Positions 1 to 9,355 of a DNA stretch of 64,000 nucleotides are shown one piece after another. A model generated the notes under the pieces. It ran no database searches. It saw nothing but the letters and a program-made list of their open reading frames with translations, and was not told the origin of the DNA. The stretch comes from Prochlorococcus sp. AG-679-K21 (GTDB lineage Bacteria; Cyanobacteriota; Cyanobacteriia; PCC-6307; Cyanobiaceae). The DNA lies in NCBI GenBank assembly GCA_003208885.1, contig QCUP01000002.1, positions 1 through 64,000 of the forward strand. Direction: 5' to 3'. Numbering within the stretch: position 1 is the first letter of the stretch; each line of letters opens with the position of its first letter. The translations under genes and the position numbers were made by a program.

Positions 1-1
1 A

Positions 2-490
2 AATAATCAACTAAATGGGGCTTCAAGAAAAACTAGACAAAAACTTCGAAGAAATATAGGCATGATTTTTCAGGGACATAATTTGCTTAGATGTTTAACA
101 GCAGAACAAAATGTTCAAATGGGCGCAGATTTAATTAGAAATTTAACATACTTGCAAAGAAGAGAAGTAGCAAGGAAGTGGTTATCTGCAGTTGGTTTGG
201 AGGATCATCATAAAAAACTGCCAAATGGGTTGTCAGGAGGGCAGAAACAAAGGGTTGCAATTGCAAGAGCATTATCCGCGAATCCCAAACTTTTACTTGC
301 GGATGAACCTACTTCAGCTTTAGACAGTGTCACTGGAAGAGAAATAGTTTCACTTTTACGGAAATTAGCAAAAGAGCAGAATTGTTCTGTCCTTATGGTT
401 ACTCATGATCCAAGGATTTCAGATATGGCCGACAGGATATTAAACATGGAAGATGGTAGGATATTTAATGCACTTAGTGAGCTAAGATAG
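2..490 (+). CDS. ABC transporter ATP-binding protein, DevA/LolD type (5' truncated)
   Basis: The frame is open from base 2, so the start and Walker A motif lie before the window. Visible in order are the Q-loop (MIFQGHNL), the ABC signature LSGGQKQRVAIARAL, Walker B (LLLADEPTSALD) and the H-loop (THDP). This is the ATP-hydrolysing half of an ABC system. The pattern fits the MacB/LolD/DevA family, which in cyanobacteria works with DevB/DevC-like proteins for export, possibly of glycolipids or lipoproteins. The partner genes, if linked, are outside the window. The family is secure; the substrate is unknown. Confidence 0.85.
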   Translation, partial: NNQLNGASRKTRQKLRRNIGMIFQGHNLLRCLTAEQNVQMGADLIRNLTYLQRREVARKWLSAVGLEDHHKKLPNGLSGGQKQRVAIARALSANPKLLLADEPTSALDSVTGREIVSLLRKLAKEQNCSVLMVTHDPRISDMADRILNMEDGRIFNALSELR

Positions 491-512
491 TAAAAAACAA
501 AAAAGATTTTTC

Positions 513-662
513 ATGTCAAAGAGAAGAAATTTAAAAAAAGAAAAGCAAGACCGTAATCGTGCATATGCTAGAAAATTCAAAAAAAGAAAGCTTAGATCCG
601 ATGGTAGACCAGAAGGAAATAACGTAACTGGAACAGCTAATAATGGCGGGGCGGCAGATTAG
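513..662 (+). CDS. Small basic conserved protein (49 aa)
   Basis: The ORF starts at ATG 513 and encodes a 49-residue protein. Its first 28 residues are almost all Lys/Arg/Asn (MSKRRNLKKEKQDRNRAYAR is the start), and its tail is Gly/Ala/Asn-rich. It follows the ABC gene by 22 nt on the same strand. The charge suggests nucleic-acid or ribosome binding, which is inference. I recall similar short basic proteins in marine picocyanobacteria but can assign no function. No membrane segment is seen. Confidence 0.6.
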   Translation: MSKRRNLKKEKQDRNRAYARKFKKRKLRSDGRPEGNNVTGTANNGGAAD

Positions 663-718
663 TAAAAAATTGGATCTTTTATATTTTGAAATTCTGTATA
701 TTAATAAATAAATAATAT

Positions 719-1636
719 ATGGTCATGAATGTAAGTATCGTTATTCCAACTTATAACAGAAAACCAATATTGAAAAAATGTTTAAAGGCTCTTGAGAATC
801 AGAACTTAAACGAGAATATCAGTAATTATGAAGTAATAGTTGTTGATGATGGCTCTACGGATGGCACAACCTCTTGGATAAAAGAGAACAATAAAGTTCT
901 CTCTCATGTGGTCTTATATGAACAAGAACATGGTGGAGCTGCTTTAGGAAGAAACTTAGGTGTAATGAAATCTAAATATGAAATTATTATTTTTATCGAT
1001 AGTGACCTTATTGTTTTAGATGACTTTTTAGCCTGTCATGTGAATAAACTATTGTTCTATTGGAATAAAAATAATAAAAAATGCTTTACTTATGGTTCAG
1101 TTATTAATACTTCTAATTTCAAAAATCCAGAAAGTGAAAGGTATAAATTAACTGATTTTTCCTTTGCATATTTTGCTACTGGAAATGTTGCTATTTCAAA
1201 AGAAATACTTTTAAGTGTTGGATTATTTGATACTTCTTTTAGCCTTTATGGGTGGGAAGATCTAGAGTTGGGAGAGAGATTAAAAAAATTTGGGACAACA
1301 TTAATTAAATGTCCAGAAGCTGTTGGATTTCATTGGCACCCCCCTTTTAATTGTGGGCAAATTGAATCATTAGTATCCCAAGAAAAAGAAAGAGCAAGGA
1401 TGGCATTATTATTTTATAAAAAACATTCAAATTTGAGAGTTAGATTTATGATTCAATTAACCCCTATTCATATTTTGCTTTGGCAAATAATTTGTCTGGG
1501 GGGATTGATAAGTATTAAAAGATTATTCCCGTTATTAAGATTTCTTGTTGATTCAGGTAGAAATAGAATTGCACTAGAGATTGTTAGAATTCCCCTTAAT
1601 TTTATTTACGTAAAAGAACTTAGAAGATTAATTTAA
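719..1636 (+). CDS. Glycosyltransferase family 2
   Basis: A 305-residue GT-A fold transferase. The N-terminus has SIVIPTYNR, followed by VVDDGSTDGT (Asp43/Asp44 for nucleotide-sugar binding), the metal-binding IDSD (about 94-96) and GWEDLELGERL (about 178-188), whose ED is the usual catalytic-base motif of family 2. A hydrophobic stretch near residues 240-262 may anchor the C-terminus to the membrane. It probably transfers a sugar to a cell-surface glycan or lipid; donor and acceptor cannot be read from the sequence. ATG 725 is an alternative start two codons in. The gene stands alone, with spacers on both sides. Confidence 0.85.
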   Translation: MVMNVSIVIPTYNRKPILKKCLKALENQNLNENISNYEVIVVDDGSTDGTTSWIKENNKVLSHVVLYEQEHGGAALGRNLGVMKSKYEIIIFIDSDLIVLDDFLACHVNKLLFYWNKNNKKCFTYGSVINTSNFKNPESERYKLTDFSFAYFATGNVAISKEILLSVGLFDTSFSLYGWEDLELGERLKKFGTTLIKCPEAVGFHWHPPFNCGQIESLVSQEKERARMALLFYKKHSNLRVRFMIQLTPIHILLWQIICLGGLISIKRLFPLLRFLVDSGRNRIALEIVRIPLNFIYVKELRRLI

Positions 1637-1688
1637 ATTTTAATAATTTATCTTAAATGATATTCTTTTAGGATTTCTGATTATTTGC

Positions 1689-1787
1689 TACAATAAAAAA
1701 AACTAAAACCACACATCTGACTGTTTCGGGTGATTTAATTATTTAAATTTCCCGTCGGATGGAGGCTAACCCGAAACCTATTTAATC
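1689..1787 (+). promoter_or_regulatory. rpsB promoter (-10) and structured leader
   Basis: TACAAT at 1689-1694 is a good -10 box and would give a leader of roughly 85 nt. The leader holds a perfect 9-bp inverted repeat, GTTTCGGGT (1723-1731) with ACCCGAAAC (1769-1777). The right arm follows the G+C-richer CCCGTCGGATGGAGGCTA and ends 10 nt before the ATG. In other bacteria S2 represses its own rpsB-tsf mRNA through leader structures. That this hairpin does the same is inference. Confidence 0.55.
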
Positions 1788-2492
1788 ATGGCTGTTGTAT
1801 CACTATCTGAAATGATGGAAGCTGGTGCCCACTTCGGGCATCAAACTAGACGTTGGAATCCCAAAATGTCTAAATATATTTACTGTGCGAGAAATGGAGT
1901 TCATATTATTGACCTTGTTAAAACTGCCTTATGTATGAATAATGCTTATAAGTGGACAAGGAATGCTGCAAAAAGTGGAAAAAGATTTCTCTTTGTAGGT
2001 ACAAAGAAACAAGCATCAGATGTTGTTGCTCAAGAAGCTGTTAGATGTGGTGCTGCTTATGTAAATCAGAGGTGGTTAGGAGGTATGCTCACTAACTGGA
2101 CTACTATGAAAGCAAGAATAGAAAGATTGAAGGATCTTGAGAGAATGGAAAGTAGTGGTGCTATCGCTATTCGACCTAAAAAAGAAGCGGCTGTTTTGAG
2201 GAGAGAATTAGAACGCTTGCAGAAGTATTTAGGTGGTCTTAAAGGTATGAGAAGATTACCTGATGTAGTTGTTCTAGTTGATCAAAGAAGAGAATCTAAT
2301 GCTGTTCTTGAAGCTAGGAAATTAGACATTTCTTTAGTATCAATGTTGGATACTAACTGTGATCCTGATTTGTGTGAAGTTCCTATTCCATGCAATGATG
2401 ATGCAGTGAGATCTGTTCAACTTATTTTAGGAAGGCTTGCAGATGCAATTAATGAGGGAAGAAAAGGTTCTAATGATCAAAGAAAGAATTAA
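1788..2492 (+). CDS. rpsB: 30S ribosomal protein S2
   Basis: Ribosomal protein S2 of the small-subunit body, needed with S1 for mRNA binding. The 234-residue product has the family opening ([20 protein letters not shown]) and the conserved [25 protein letters not shown] and DTNCDPD segments. Length is usual for cyanobacteria. It is followed 46 nt later by tsf, the standard rpsB-tsf pairing, and preceded by a structured leader. Confidence 0.98.
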   Translation: MAVVSLSEMMEAGAHFGHQTRRWNPKMSKYIYCARNGVHIIDLVKTALCMNNAYKWTRNAAKSGKRFLFVGTKKQASDVVAQEAVRCGAAYVNQRWLGGMLTNWTTMKARIERLKDLERMESSGAIAIRPKKEAAVLRRELERLQKYLGGLKGMRRLPDVVVLVDQRRESNAVLEARKLDISLVSMLDTNCDPDLCEVPIPCNDDAVRSVQLILGRLADAINEGRKGSNDQRKN

Positions 2493-2538
2493 TTTTAATT
2501 TCAAACTTCAACAAAAACAAACAACATCATCTTTTTAA

Positions 2539-3195
2539 ATGGGAAACATTACAGCAAAACTAGTTAAAGATCTTAGAGATAAAACTGGAGCCGGAATGAT
2601 GGATTGCAAAAAGGCTTTAAATGAGACGGATGGAAATATTGAAAAAGCTTTAGAATGGTTAAGGAAGAAAGGTATAGCAAGTGCAGAGAAGAAATCAGGA
2701 AGAGTTGCTGCAGAAGGTTCTATTGGTAGCTATATTCATACGGGTGCAAGGGTGGGTGTTCTTTTAGAGCTAAATTGTGAAACTGATTTTGTTGCTAGAG
2801 GAGATATATTTCAATCTCTTTTAAAGGATGTTTCTATGCAAGTTGCCGCATGTCCAAATGTAGAGTACGTATCCATTGATCAAATACCTAACGATATAGT
2901 TGAAAAAGAAAAACAAATAGAAATGGGAAGAGATGATTTATCTGGCAAACCAGAAAATATTAAAGAAAAAATTGTTGAGGGAAGAATAGCTAAAAGACTA
3001 AATGAATTAGTCTTGCTCTCTCAACCATACATAAAAGATAGTGCACTAACAGTTGAGGACCTTGTAAAACAAGCAGCAGCAAAAATCGGTGAAAATATAA
3101 AAGTTAGACGTTTTACAAGATATACATTAGGAGAGGGCATTGAAAAAAATGAGATGGACTTTGCTGATGAAGTCGCATCTTTAAAGTCAAACTAA
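2539..3195 (+). CDS. tsf: Elongation factor Ts
   Basis: EF-Ts recycles EF-Tu by releasing GDP. The 218-residue protein has the N-terminal UBA-like domain ([20 protein letters not shown]) and the TDFVAR motif that contacts the EF-Tu nucleotide site. It is shorter than the E. coli protein (about 283 aa) but matches the compact cyanobacterial/chloroplast form with a reduced second core domain. It is co-directional with rpsB, and an unknown gene starts 5 nt after its stop, so co-transcription is likely. Confidence 0.97.
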   Translation: MGNITAKLVKDLRDKTGAGMMDCKKALNETDGNIEKALEWLRKKGIASAEKKSGRVAAEGSIGSYIHTGARVGVLLELNCETDFVARGDIFQSLLKDVSMQVAACPNVEYVSIDQIPNDIVEKEKQIEMGRDDLSGKPENIKEKIVEGRIAKRLNELVLLSQPYIKDSALTVEDLVKQAAAKIGENIKVRRFTRYTLGEGIEKNEMDFADEVASLKSN

Positions 3196-3200
3196 AAAAT

Positions 3201-4274
3201 TTGAATAATAATATCAAAGGGAGAAATTCAAAAGAAGTAACAATTCAGCTCAAGAGGGCTGAAATCCAAAAAAATATATTATTAAAAAATATTTATAAAG
3301 AATATGAGGCTTATTTTAAGATCGTTAGAAAATCTATATTTACATCTGCTGAAAAAGGTATATTTAGCATTTATTCTGACTCTTATATCAGTGAAAAATT
3401 ATTAACTTCAAGGGAATTAAATATTTTATTAACTAAAAAAATTAGTTTGCTTATCAAATCAAAACTTCCTTTAATAACTATTGAACAACTAAAGTTAGGT
3501 GACATTAGTGACCCTATAAAACATTTAGTAAATGTAAATGTCTTACAAGAATTAGTAATATCGAAAGAAAATCAAACAGTTAATATTGATTATGAGAATG
3601 AATTAATTAATAATGAATCAAATAAATTTCATTGTAATAACAATCTAAATACATATGAATATTATGCAACTTTGACTGATGATGAAATTTTCTCTGTAAA
3701 TTTAGATGAAAGTACTTATTTAAATTCTTTTTCTAAAGAAATCAGTATTAAAAAAGATGTAAATGAAAAACTTTTAGTTAAAGCAGTTCTTGAATTAATA
3801 GAAGACACAAATGATAATAAATTAAATGATTATGAGAAAATAAATGATCAACTAAATAATGTTTTTATATCAAGTGATAATTTAGATATTTTTGAATTTA
3901 TTGATAAATCTTTTAGCAATCTTTTATTGAATCTTTCTTATAATATTAATTTAGAATTATTTAATATTAAATTAATAAAAAAATTTATATCTGAGGAAAA
4001 GTTTAAATGTTTATCAAACAATAATTATTTAATTAAACATCCATATCCTTTTGTTATTAGATATGACTTATATCCAGATAAATTATCTTCGACTAATATC
4101 AAATCTTCTGAAGTATATTTATTTAATATAACCAATATTGAATTAGAATTTTATAACTTAGATCTTTCAATCTGTAGAAATAAAATAAATGAATTAAAAA
4201 GTAGATTTATGTTATTAAATAAAAAGCAAAGATACTGGAAAAGTAAGGAACTTGCCTCAAATAGTTCAAATTAA
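3201..4274 (+). CDS. Uncharacterised protein between tsf and recG (357 aa)
   Basis: I do not recognise a domain. The protein is very rich in Asn, Lys, Ile and Leu and has no signal peptide or clear membrane helix. The N-terminal 120 residues are Lys-rich and helix-prone. The C-terminus has a conserved-looking block (YPFVIRYDLYP) and ends in a basic helix with QRYWKSKELA. The start is TTG at 3201, five nt after the tsf stop, and recG follows after 30 nt, so it is probably translated within a tsf-recG transcript. Low-complexity composition makes homology hard to judge by eye. Confidence 0.7.
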   Translation: MNNNIKGRNSKEVTIQLKRAEIQKNILLKNIYKEYEAYFKIVRKSIFTSAEKGIFSIYSDSYISEKLLTSRELNILLTKKISLLIKSKLPLITIEQLKLGDISDPIKHLVNVNVLQELVISKENQTVNIDYENELINNESNKFHCNNNLNTYEYYATLTDDEIFSVNLDESTYLNSFSKEISIKKDVNEKLLVKAVLELIEDTNDNKLNDYEKINDQLNNVFISSDNLDIFEFIDKSFSNLLLNLSYNINLELFNIKLIKKFISEEKFKCLSNNNYLIKHPYPFVIRYDLYPDKLSSTNIKSSEVYLFNITNIELEFYNLDLSICRNKINELKSRFMLLNKKQRYWKSKELASNSSN

Positions 4275-4304
4275 TTAAAAGACTAAATTTATCTTATTGA
4301 TAAT

Positions 4305-6761
4305 GTGACTAAGAATGAAGGATATATTAATTTAATTAAGGATTGGATTAGACCTCTTCAGAAATCTCTTACTCTTGAATCAGAAAATAAATTCACTAAT
4401 TTACTAGGTAATAAACAATATTTTAATGATTATTTAAATAAGTCTTTAAGTAATTTAAGCAATCTGAAATTGACTAATGAATTTATTATATTATTTAGTC
4501 AATTCGCAATTAAATATTCTGAATATAAAAATTTAGACGTCAATCAAAGAAAAAGACTGGTAATTGATACCAGAAAAGGTCTACTAAAATTAGGTAAATA
4601 TATTGATTTAAATTATTCTAATAAAAAAATAAATAGTTATTATTCTAAAATTATAGATTCTAATCTATCCTTAAACTCAGATATTGCATCAATAAAAAGT
4701 ATAGGCAAAGTTAATAAAAATAAGCTAAATGAATTAGGTATATATAATATAAAAGACATAATTAATTATTTTCCACGAACCTATTTAGATTATACAAATA
4801 GAGTTAAAATAATTAATTTAAGACCTGATAATCTATATACCTGTATTGCAACTATTAAAAAGTTTTACATTTATAAGAGTCCAAATAATAGTAATTTATC
4901 AATAATGAATATAGTGATATTTGATGAAACCTCCTCAATAAAAGTCACAAAATTCTTTCTAGGCAAAAGATTTAGATCTTACTCTTTTTTTTCTTCTCAG
5001 AAATCCCTTTATGCTCCAGGTACTAAATTAGCAATATCTGGTAAGGTCAAATCATCTGAATATGGAAAAACTTTTGTAGACCCGCAGATAGAAATTTTAA
5101 ATAAAAATGAAGAATCTTTTAGTTTCTCTGGAAAGATTATGCCTTTATATTCGCTATCAGAATCATTCTCAAATATAAGTTTTATAAAATTAATTAAAAA
5201 AGTAATTATTTATTCAAAACAATATCCAGATCTACTTAATCAAAAACAACTTAATTCCTTATCTTTATTTTCAAAAAGTGATTCTTTAATAAATATTCAT
5301 TTACCTATAAATCAGAATGCTTTGATGGAGTCAAAAAAACGATTGGTATTTGATGAACTATTTCTATTACAAATGAAGTTTTTATTGAGAAAAAGGAAGA
5401 ATAATAAAAAATTAATTATTCAAAAATCTATTAAAAAGAATTTTTTACTTAAAGATTTTTTAAATAAAGTTCCTTTTCAATTAACAAAATCTCAGGAAAA
5501 AGTACTTGATGAAATTAAATATGATTTATCAGATTTAACACCTATGTCGAGACTCCTTCAAGGAGATGTTGGCAGTGGTAAAACTATTATTGCAATCGCA
5601 TCTCTTTTAATTGAACTTGAAAAAGATCAACAGGGTGCCTTAATGGTTCCGACTGAAGTACTTGCCTCACAGCACTATATGAATTTAATAAAACTATTGA
5701 ACCCACTTTTAGTTTCTGTAGAACTTCTTACTGGTAATACCCCACAGAAAAAGAGAAAAGAAATACTTACAAATTTAAAAAATGGAATGGTAGATATTCT
5801 CGTAGGTACTCATGCATTATTTGAAGATAAAGTTGTTTTTAATTCATTAGGGATTGTAGTCATAGATGAACAGCATCGGTTTGGTGTTACACAAAGAAAT
5901 CGATTACTGAATAAAGGTAATAATACAAATTTGTTATCAATGACAGCTACTCCCATACCTAGGACTCTTGCTTTGTCACTATATGGTGATTTAGATATTA
6001 GTCAGATTACAGAACTTCCCCCAGGAAGAGTTCCAATAACAACAAAAATTATTTCAGAAGAAGAGTTAAATAAACTTTTTAAATGTGTTGAAAATGAGAT
6101 AAATAAAGGGAAGCAAGCTTATGTAATTTTGCCATTAATTGAAGATTCTGAAAAAATGAATTTAAGATCTGCTAAAAGGATTTTTAAATATTTATCAGAG
6201 GAAATTTTTTTAAAAAATAAAGTGGGCCTATTACATGGGAAATTAAATTCTGAAGAAAAGAATAATATCATTAATTCTTTTGTAAAAAATGAAGTAAATA
6301 TATTGGTCTCTACTACAGTTATTGAGGTAGGAATTGATGTACCTAATGCTTCAATTATGATTATTTATAATTCTGAAAGATTTGGGTTGTCACAATTACA
6401 CCAGTTACGCGGGAGAGTTGGGAGAGGATCCCATAAATCATTTTGTTACTTAGTAACTTCTGAAAAAAATAGATTCGAAAATAAAAGGCTAAGTGTTTTA
6501 GAAAAATCTAATGATGGTTTTTATATCGCGGAAAAAGACTTGGAACTTAGAGGCCCCGGCCAACTATTGGGATATAAGCAGTCGGGATTACCCGATTTTG
6601 TATTGGATAACTTACCAAATAATAGATTTTTAATTGAAAAGGCTAGAGAAGAGGCTCAGAGGGTTCTTACTGATGATCCTGACTTAAGAAAAAATGTTTT
6701 AATAAAAGATTTACTAATAGACAATTCTGATAATAAATTTATTCATGACTTCTTAAATTAA
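4305..6761 (+). CDS. recG: ATP-dependent DNA helicase RecG
   Basis: RecG remodels stalled forks and branch-migrates Holliday junctions. The 818-residue product has an N-terminal extension of about 130 residues (usual in cyanobacteria; the E. coli protein has 693), then the wedge/OB region. The helicase motifs are Walker A GDVGSGKT (420-427), DEQH (521-524), TATPIPRTL, and the C-terminal QLHQLRGRVGRG. The start is GTG at 4305. It follows the unknown gene by 30 nt. All catalytic motifs are intact. Confidence 0.97.
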   Translation: MTKNEGYINLIKDWIRPLQKSLTLESENKFTNLLGNKQYFNDYLNKSLSNLSNLKLTNEFIILFSQFAIKYSEYKNLDVNQRKRLVIDTRKGLLKLGKYIDLNYSNKKINSYYSKIIDSNLSLNSDIASIKSIGKVNKNKLNELGIYNIKDIINYFPRTYLDYTNRVKIINLRPDNLYTCIATIKKFYIYKSPNNSNLSIMNIVIFDETSSIKVTKFFLGKRFRSYSFFSSQKSLYAPGTKLAISGKVKSSEYGKTFVDPQIEILNKNEESFSFSGKIMPLYSLSESFSNISFIKLIKKVIIYSKQYPDLLNQKQLNSLSLFSKSDSLINIHLPINQNALMESKKRLVFDELFLLQMKFLLRKRKNNKKLIIQKSIKKNFLLKDFLNKVPFQLTKSQEKVLDEIKYDLSDLTPMSRLLQGDVGSGKTIIAIASLLIELEKDQQGALMVPTEVLASQHYMNLIKLLNPLLVSVELLTGNTPQKKRKEILTNLKNGMVDILVGTHALFEDKVVFNSLGIVVIDEQHRFGVTQRNRLLNKGNNTNLLSMTATPIPRTLALSLYGDLDISQITELPPGRVPITTKIISEEELNKLFKCVENEINKGKQAYVILPLIEDSEKMNLRSAKRIFKYLSEEIFLKNKVGLLHGKLNSEEKNNIINSFVKNEVNILVSTTVIEVGIDVPNASIMIIYNSERFGLSQLHQLRGRVGRGSHKSFCYLVTSEKNRFENKRLSVLEKSNDGFYIAEKDLELRGPGQLLGYKQSGLPDFVLDNLPNNRFLIEKAREEAQRVLTDDPDLRKNVLIKDLLIDNSDNKFIHDFLN

Positions 6762-6819
6762 AACTTTTAATTGTCAATTTTTAAATATATGCAAATATAA
6801 AAATTATAGGAAAAGTTTA

Positions 6820-7485
6820 TTGAAAATTTGGAATGAAATCCCAATTGAGGAGAATAAAGATAAACTAATTGCAATACCAAATTGTTTTAAATTTCTTAGT
6901 CCTCATCCTTACTATGTTTTAGGTGCTCCTTATAAGGAAAAAAAGTCCATTTGGAAATTAAGAGGAGAAGTTGTAATGAGATTAATAAAAGTAAACGAAT
7001 TTTTAAAATTAAAAAATAATAGTTTATCCCTTTTGATTTATGACAGTTGGCGACCTATCGAAGTTCAAAAATTCATGTTCAACAGAGCTCTTGGTTTGGA
7101 ATGTAAAAGGCTAGATATTGATTCTTCTGGAAAAGATATGGAACTATATCCCCTGGCAAAAAAAAATGTTGAGAAATTTTGGGCATATCCATCGTCCGAT
7201 GAGAGATGTCCTCCTCCTCATTCAACTGGAGGGGCTTTAGATATCACGTTGGTCGATAAGTATGGAAATATTTTAGATATGGGAAGTAATATTGATCAGA
7301 TGGATGATAGATCAAAACCAGATTTTTATAAAAATAATGAAAATGAAGATGCAATTATCTGGAATGACAGAAGAAATTTACTAAAAGAAATTATGATTAA
7401 ATTTGAATTTGTTCAGCATCCAAATGAGTGGTGGCATTTTAGTTATGGAGATCAACTATGGGCTTGGAAGAGTAAAAAAACCTAA
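6820..7485 (+). CDS. D-alanyl-D-alanine dipeptidase, VanX/DdpX type
   Basis: A 221-residue zinc peptidase of family M15D that splits D-Ala-D-Ala. The full active site is visible: Arg78 in SWRP, zinc ligands His134 and Asp141 in HSTGGALD, catalytic Glu203 and zinc ligand His206 in NEWWHF. The start is TTG at 6820. There is no signal peptide, so it is likely cytoplasmic and may recycle D-Ala from peptidoglycan turnover rather than confer vancomycin resistance; no vanH/vanA-like genes are nearby. It converges on sir with a 25-nt gap. Confidence 0.88.
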   Translation: MKIWNEIPIEENKDKLIAIPNCFKFLSPHPYYVLGAPYKEKKSIWKLRGEVVMRLIKVNEFLKLKNNSLSLLIYDSWRPIEVQKFMFNRALGLECKRLDIDSSGKDMELYPLAKKNVEKFWAYPSSDERCPPPHSTGGALDITLVDKYGNILDMGSNIDQMDDRSKPDFYKNNENEDAIIWNDRRNLLKEIMIKFEFVQHPNEWWHFSYGDQLWAWKSKKT

Positions 7486-7510
7486 TGCTTTGTATGGAAA
7501 AATTTAATTT

Positions 7511-9301
7511 TTAATGTATCTCGCTTAGTAAATTTGAAATTAAGGATACATTTTGATTGTTAATAAAATCGCCAAAATCTTTTTCTACACTGCTTTTCTT
7601 CCATAATTCTAGTAAAGGTTGTATGGTTTTTTCTAAATCGTCAAGTTCCATTCTTTGCAAGTATGGTTTAGCTAATCTTTGAAGGTTTTTACTTCCCCCC
7701 AACCATAGTTGATATTTATTCTGCCCACTCCCAACGAGAGCTAATTCTGCCATATAAGGTCTTGTACATCCATTAGGACATCCGGTCATTCTAAATAATA
7801 TTGTCTTTTCTATATTCATATCATTTAATAGGTTTTCTATTCTGGTGAGAACTTCAGGTAAAATTCTTTCAGCTTCGGTCATGGCTAGACCACAAAGAGG
7901 AAGGGCTGGACATGCTAAAGCGTGTCTTTGAATTTCATTGATATCATTAAGATTGTCATATCCAATTTTTTTTAAGGCCTTTTTAATTTGACTTTTGTTT
8001 TTATTGGGTATATTACAAAGCAAAATATCTTGATTAGGAGTAAGTCTTAAATCAAGATCATTTTCTTTAACAAGATCTCTAATTAATGATTTCTTATTTC
8101 CAGAAAGCCTTCCTGATAATAAAGGTAATCCAACAAAAAGATAATCTTCATTTTGTTTATGCCAACCTAGATAATCAATTAATTTATTCTCGGGTTCTTT
8201 TCTTAAAGGCTTAATTTCTTTTCTAAAGTATTTATCTACAAGTATTTTTTTAAACCATTTGATACCTTTCCTATGCAAAAGGTATTTCATTCTGGAATTT
8301 TTCCTTGATTTCCTATCGCCATAATCTCTCTGAATGGCAACGATACTTTGAATTAGTTCATAGGTGTCTTTCTTTTCAACATATCCAAGTGGATCTGCAA
8401 CTCTTGCGAAGGTCTCTTCATTATTGTGAGTCCGACCCATACCTCCGCCGATATAAAAATTACATCCTTCGAAGTTCCCTCCTTTTGAGGTGAATGCAAC
8501 TATTCCAATATCATTAGTTAAAAGATCAACAGAATTATCGCCTGGAACGGTAACAGCACATTTAAACTTTCTTGGTAGGTAGGTAGATCCATAAAGAGGT
8601 TCTTTTTTAGTCCCGCTAAAAACATTCTCTTTAAATTGTAATTTTCTATTCTCTTCAATTTCTTTATCTGGTTTTATCGTATATTCCAAATCTCCGTCAG
8701 CCCATAGCTCCAAAAAGGTTCCTTGTCCCGCTACAGGTGTTAAAAGATCAGCAACTTTTACCGCTAACGTTCTTGCGGTTATATATTCTGATGTTTCAAA
8801 AGGTGCAGCTGGTGCCATAACGTTTCTATTTATATCCCCACAAGCAGCTAAAGTTGAACCCATCGAATTTACAATAGATTTAATCACTTCCTTCAAGTTA
8901 TCTTTTCTGATCCCATGCATTTGGAAGGCTTGTCTAGTTGTTACCCTGAGTGTTCCATTTCCAAGTTTGTCAGATAATTCATCTAAAGATAGGAATAACT
9001 TTCCAGGAATTTCTCCACCTGGACTTCTTAGCCTAAGCATCATCTGCCAATCTTTACTTTTGCCAGGTTTTCTATTTTCTCTATTATCTTGTTGATAACT
9101 CCCATGGAATTTCAATAGTTGAACAGCATCGTTGGTAAAATGATCGCTTCCATTTTTTAATTCGCTTGCAAGTGGCTCTTTGAGAAATTCACTGCCTTTC
9201 TTAAAATTTTCAAATTTAGATACTTCTAGACCATTTGCCAAACAAACTGTCTCTTGTTTCGCGATCTCTTTTTTCTTTTTTACTTTTTCGACCTTGATCA
9301 A
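7511..9301 (-). CDS. sir: Ferredoxin-dependent sulfite reductase
   Basis: Reduces sulfite to sulfide with six electrons from ferredoxin during sulfur assimilation. The 596-residue protein has the nitrite/sulfite reductase repeats and the four cysteines holding the 4Fe-4S cluster and siroheme: Cys464 and Cys470 (ACPALPLCG), Cys508 and Cys512 (MTGCPNGCTRP). This C-x5-C-x37-C-x3-C spacing suits plant/cyanobacterial enzymes. The start is TTG at 9301. It is divergent from glyS, with only about 54 nt shared for both promoters. Confidence 0.96.
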   Translation of the reverse strand: MIKVEKVKKKKEIAKQETVCLANGLEVSKFENFKKGSEFLKEPLASELKNGSDHFTNDAVQLLKFHGSYQQDNRENRKPGKSKDWQMMLRLRSPGGEIPGKLFLSLDELSDKLGNGTLRVTTRQAFQMHGIRKDNLKEVIKSIVNSMGSTLAACGDINRNVMAPAAPFETSEYITARTLAVKVADLLTPVAGQGTFLELWADGDLEYTIKPDKEIEENRKLQFKENVFSGTKKEPLYGSTYLPRKFKCAVTVPGDNSVDLLTNDIGIVAFTSKGGNFEGCNFYIGGGMGRTHNNEETFARVADPLGYVEKKDTYELIQSIVAIQRDYGDRKSRKNSRMKYLLHRKGIKWFKKILVDKYFRKEIKPLRKEPENKLIDYLGWHKQNEDYLFVGLPLLSGRLSGNKKSLIRDLVKENDLDLRLTPNQDILLCNIPNKNKSQIKKALKKIGYDNLNDINEIQRHALACPALPLCGLAMTEAERILPEVLTRIENLLNDMNIEKTILFRMTGCPNGCTRPYMAELALVGSGQNKYQLWLGGSKNLQRLAKPYLQRMELDDLEKTIQPLLELWKKSSVEKDFGDFINNQNVSLISNLLSEIH

Positions 9302-9355
9302 GGGACCAAAATATATATCTATTTATACATTAGCGAAAAGCTTATTTAACTGGTA

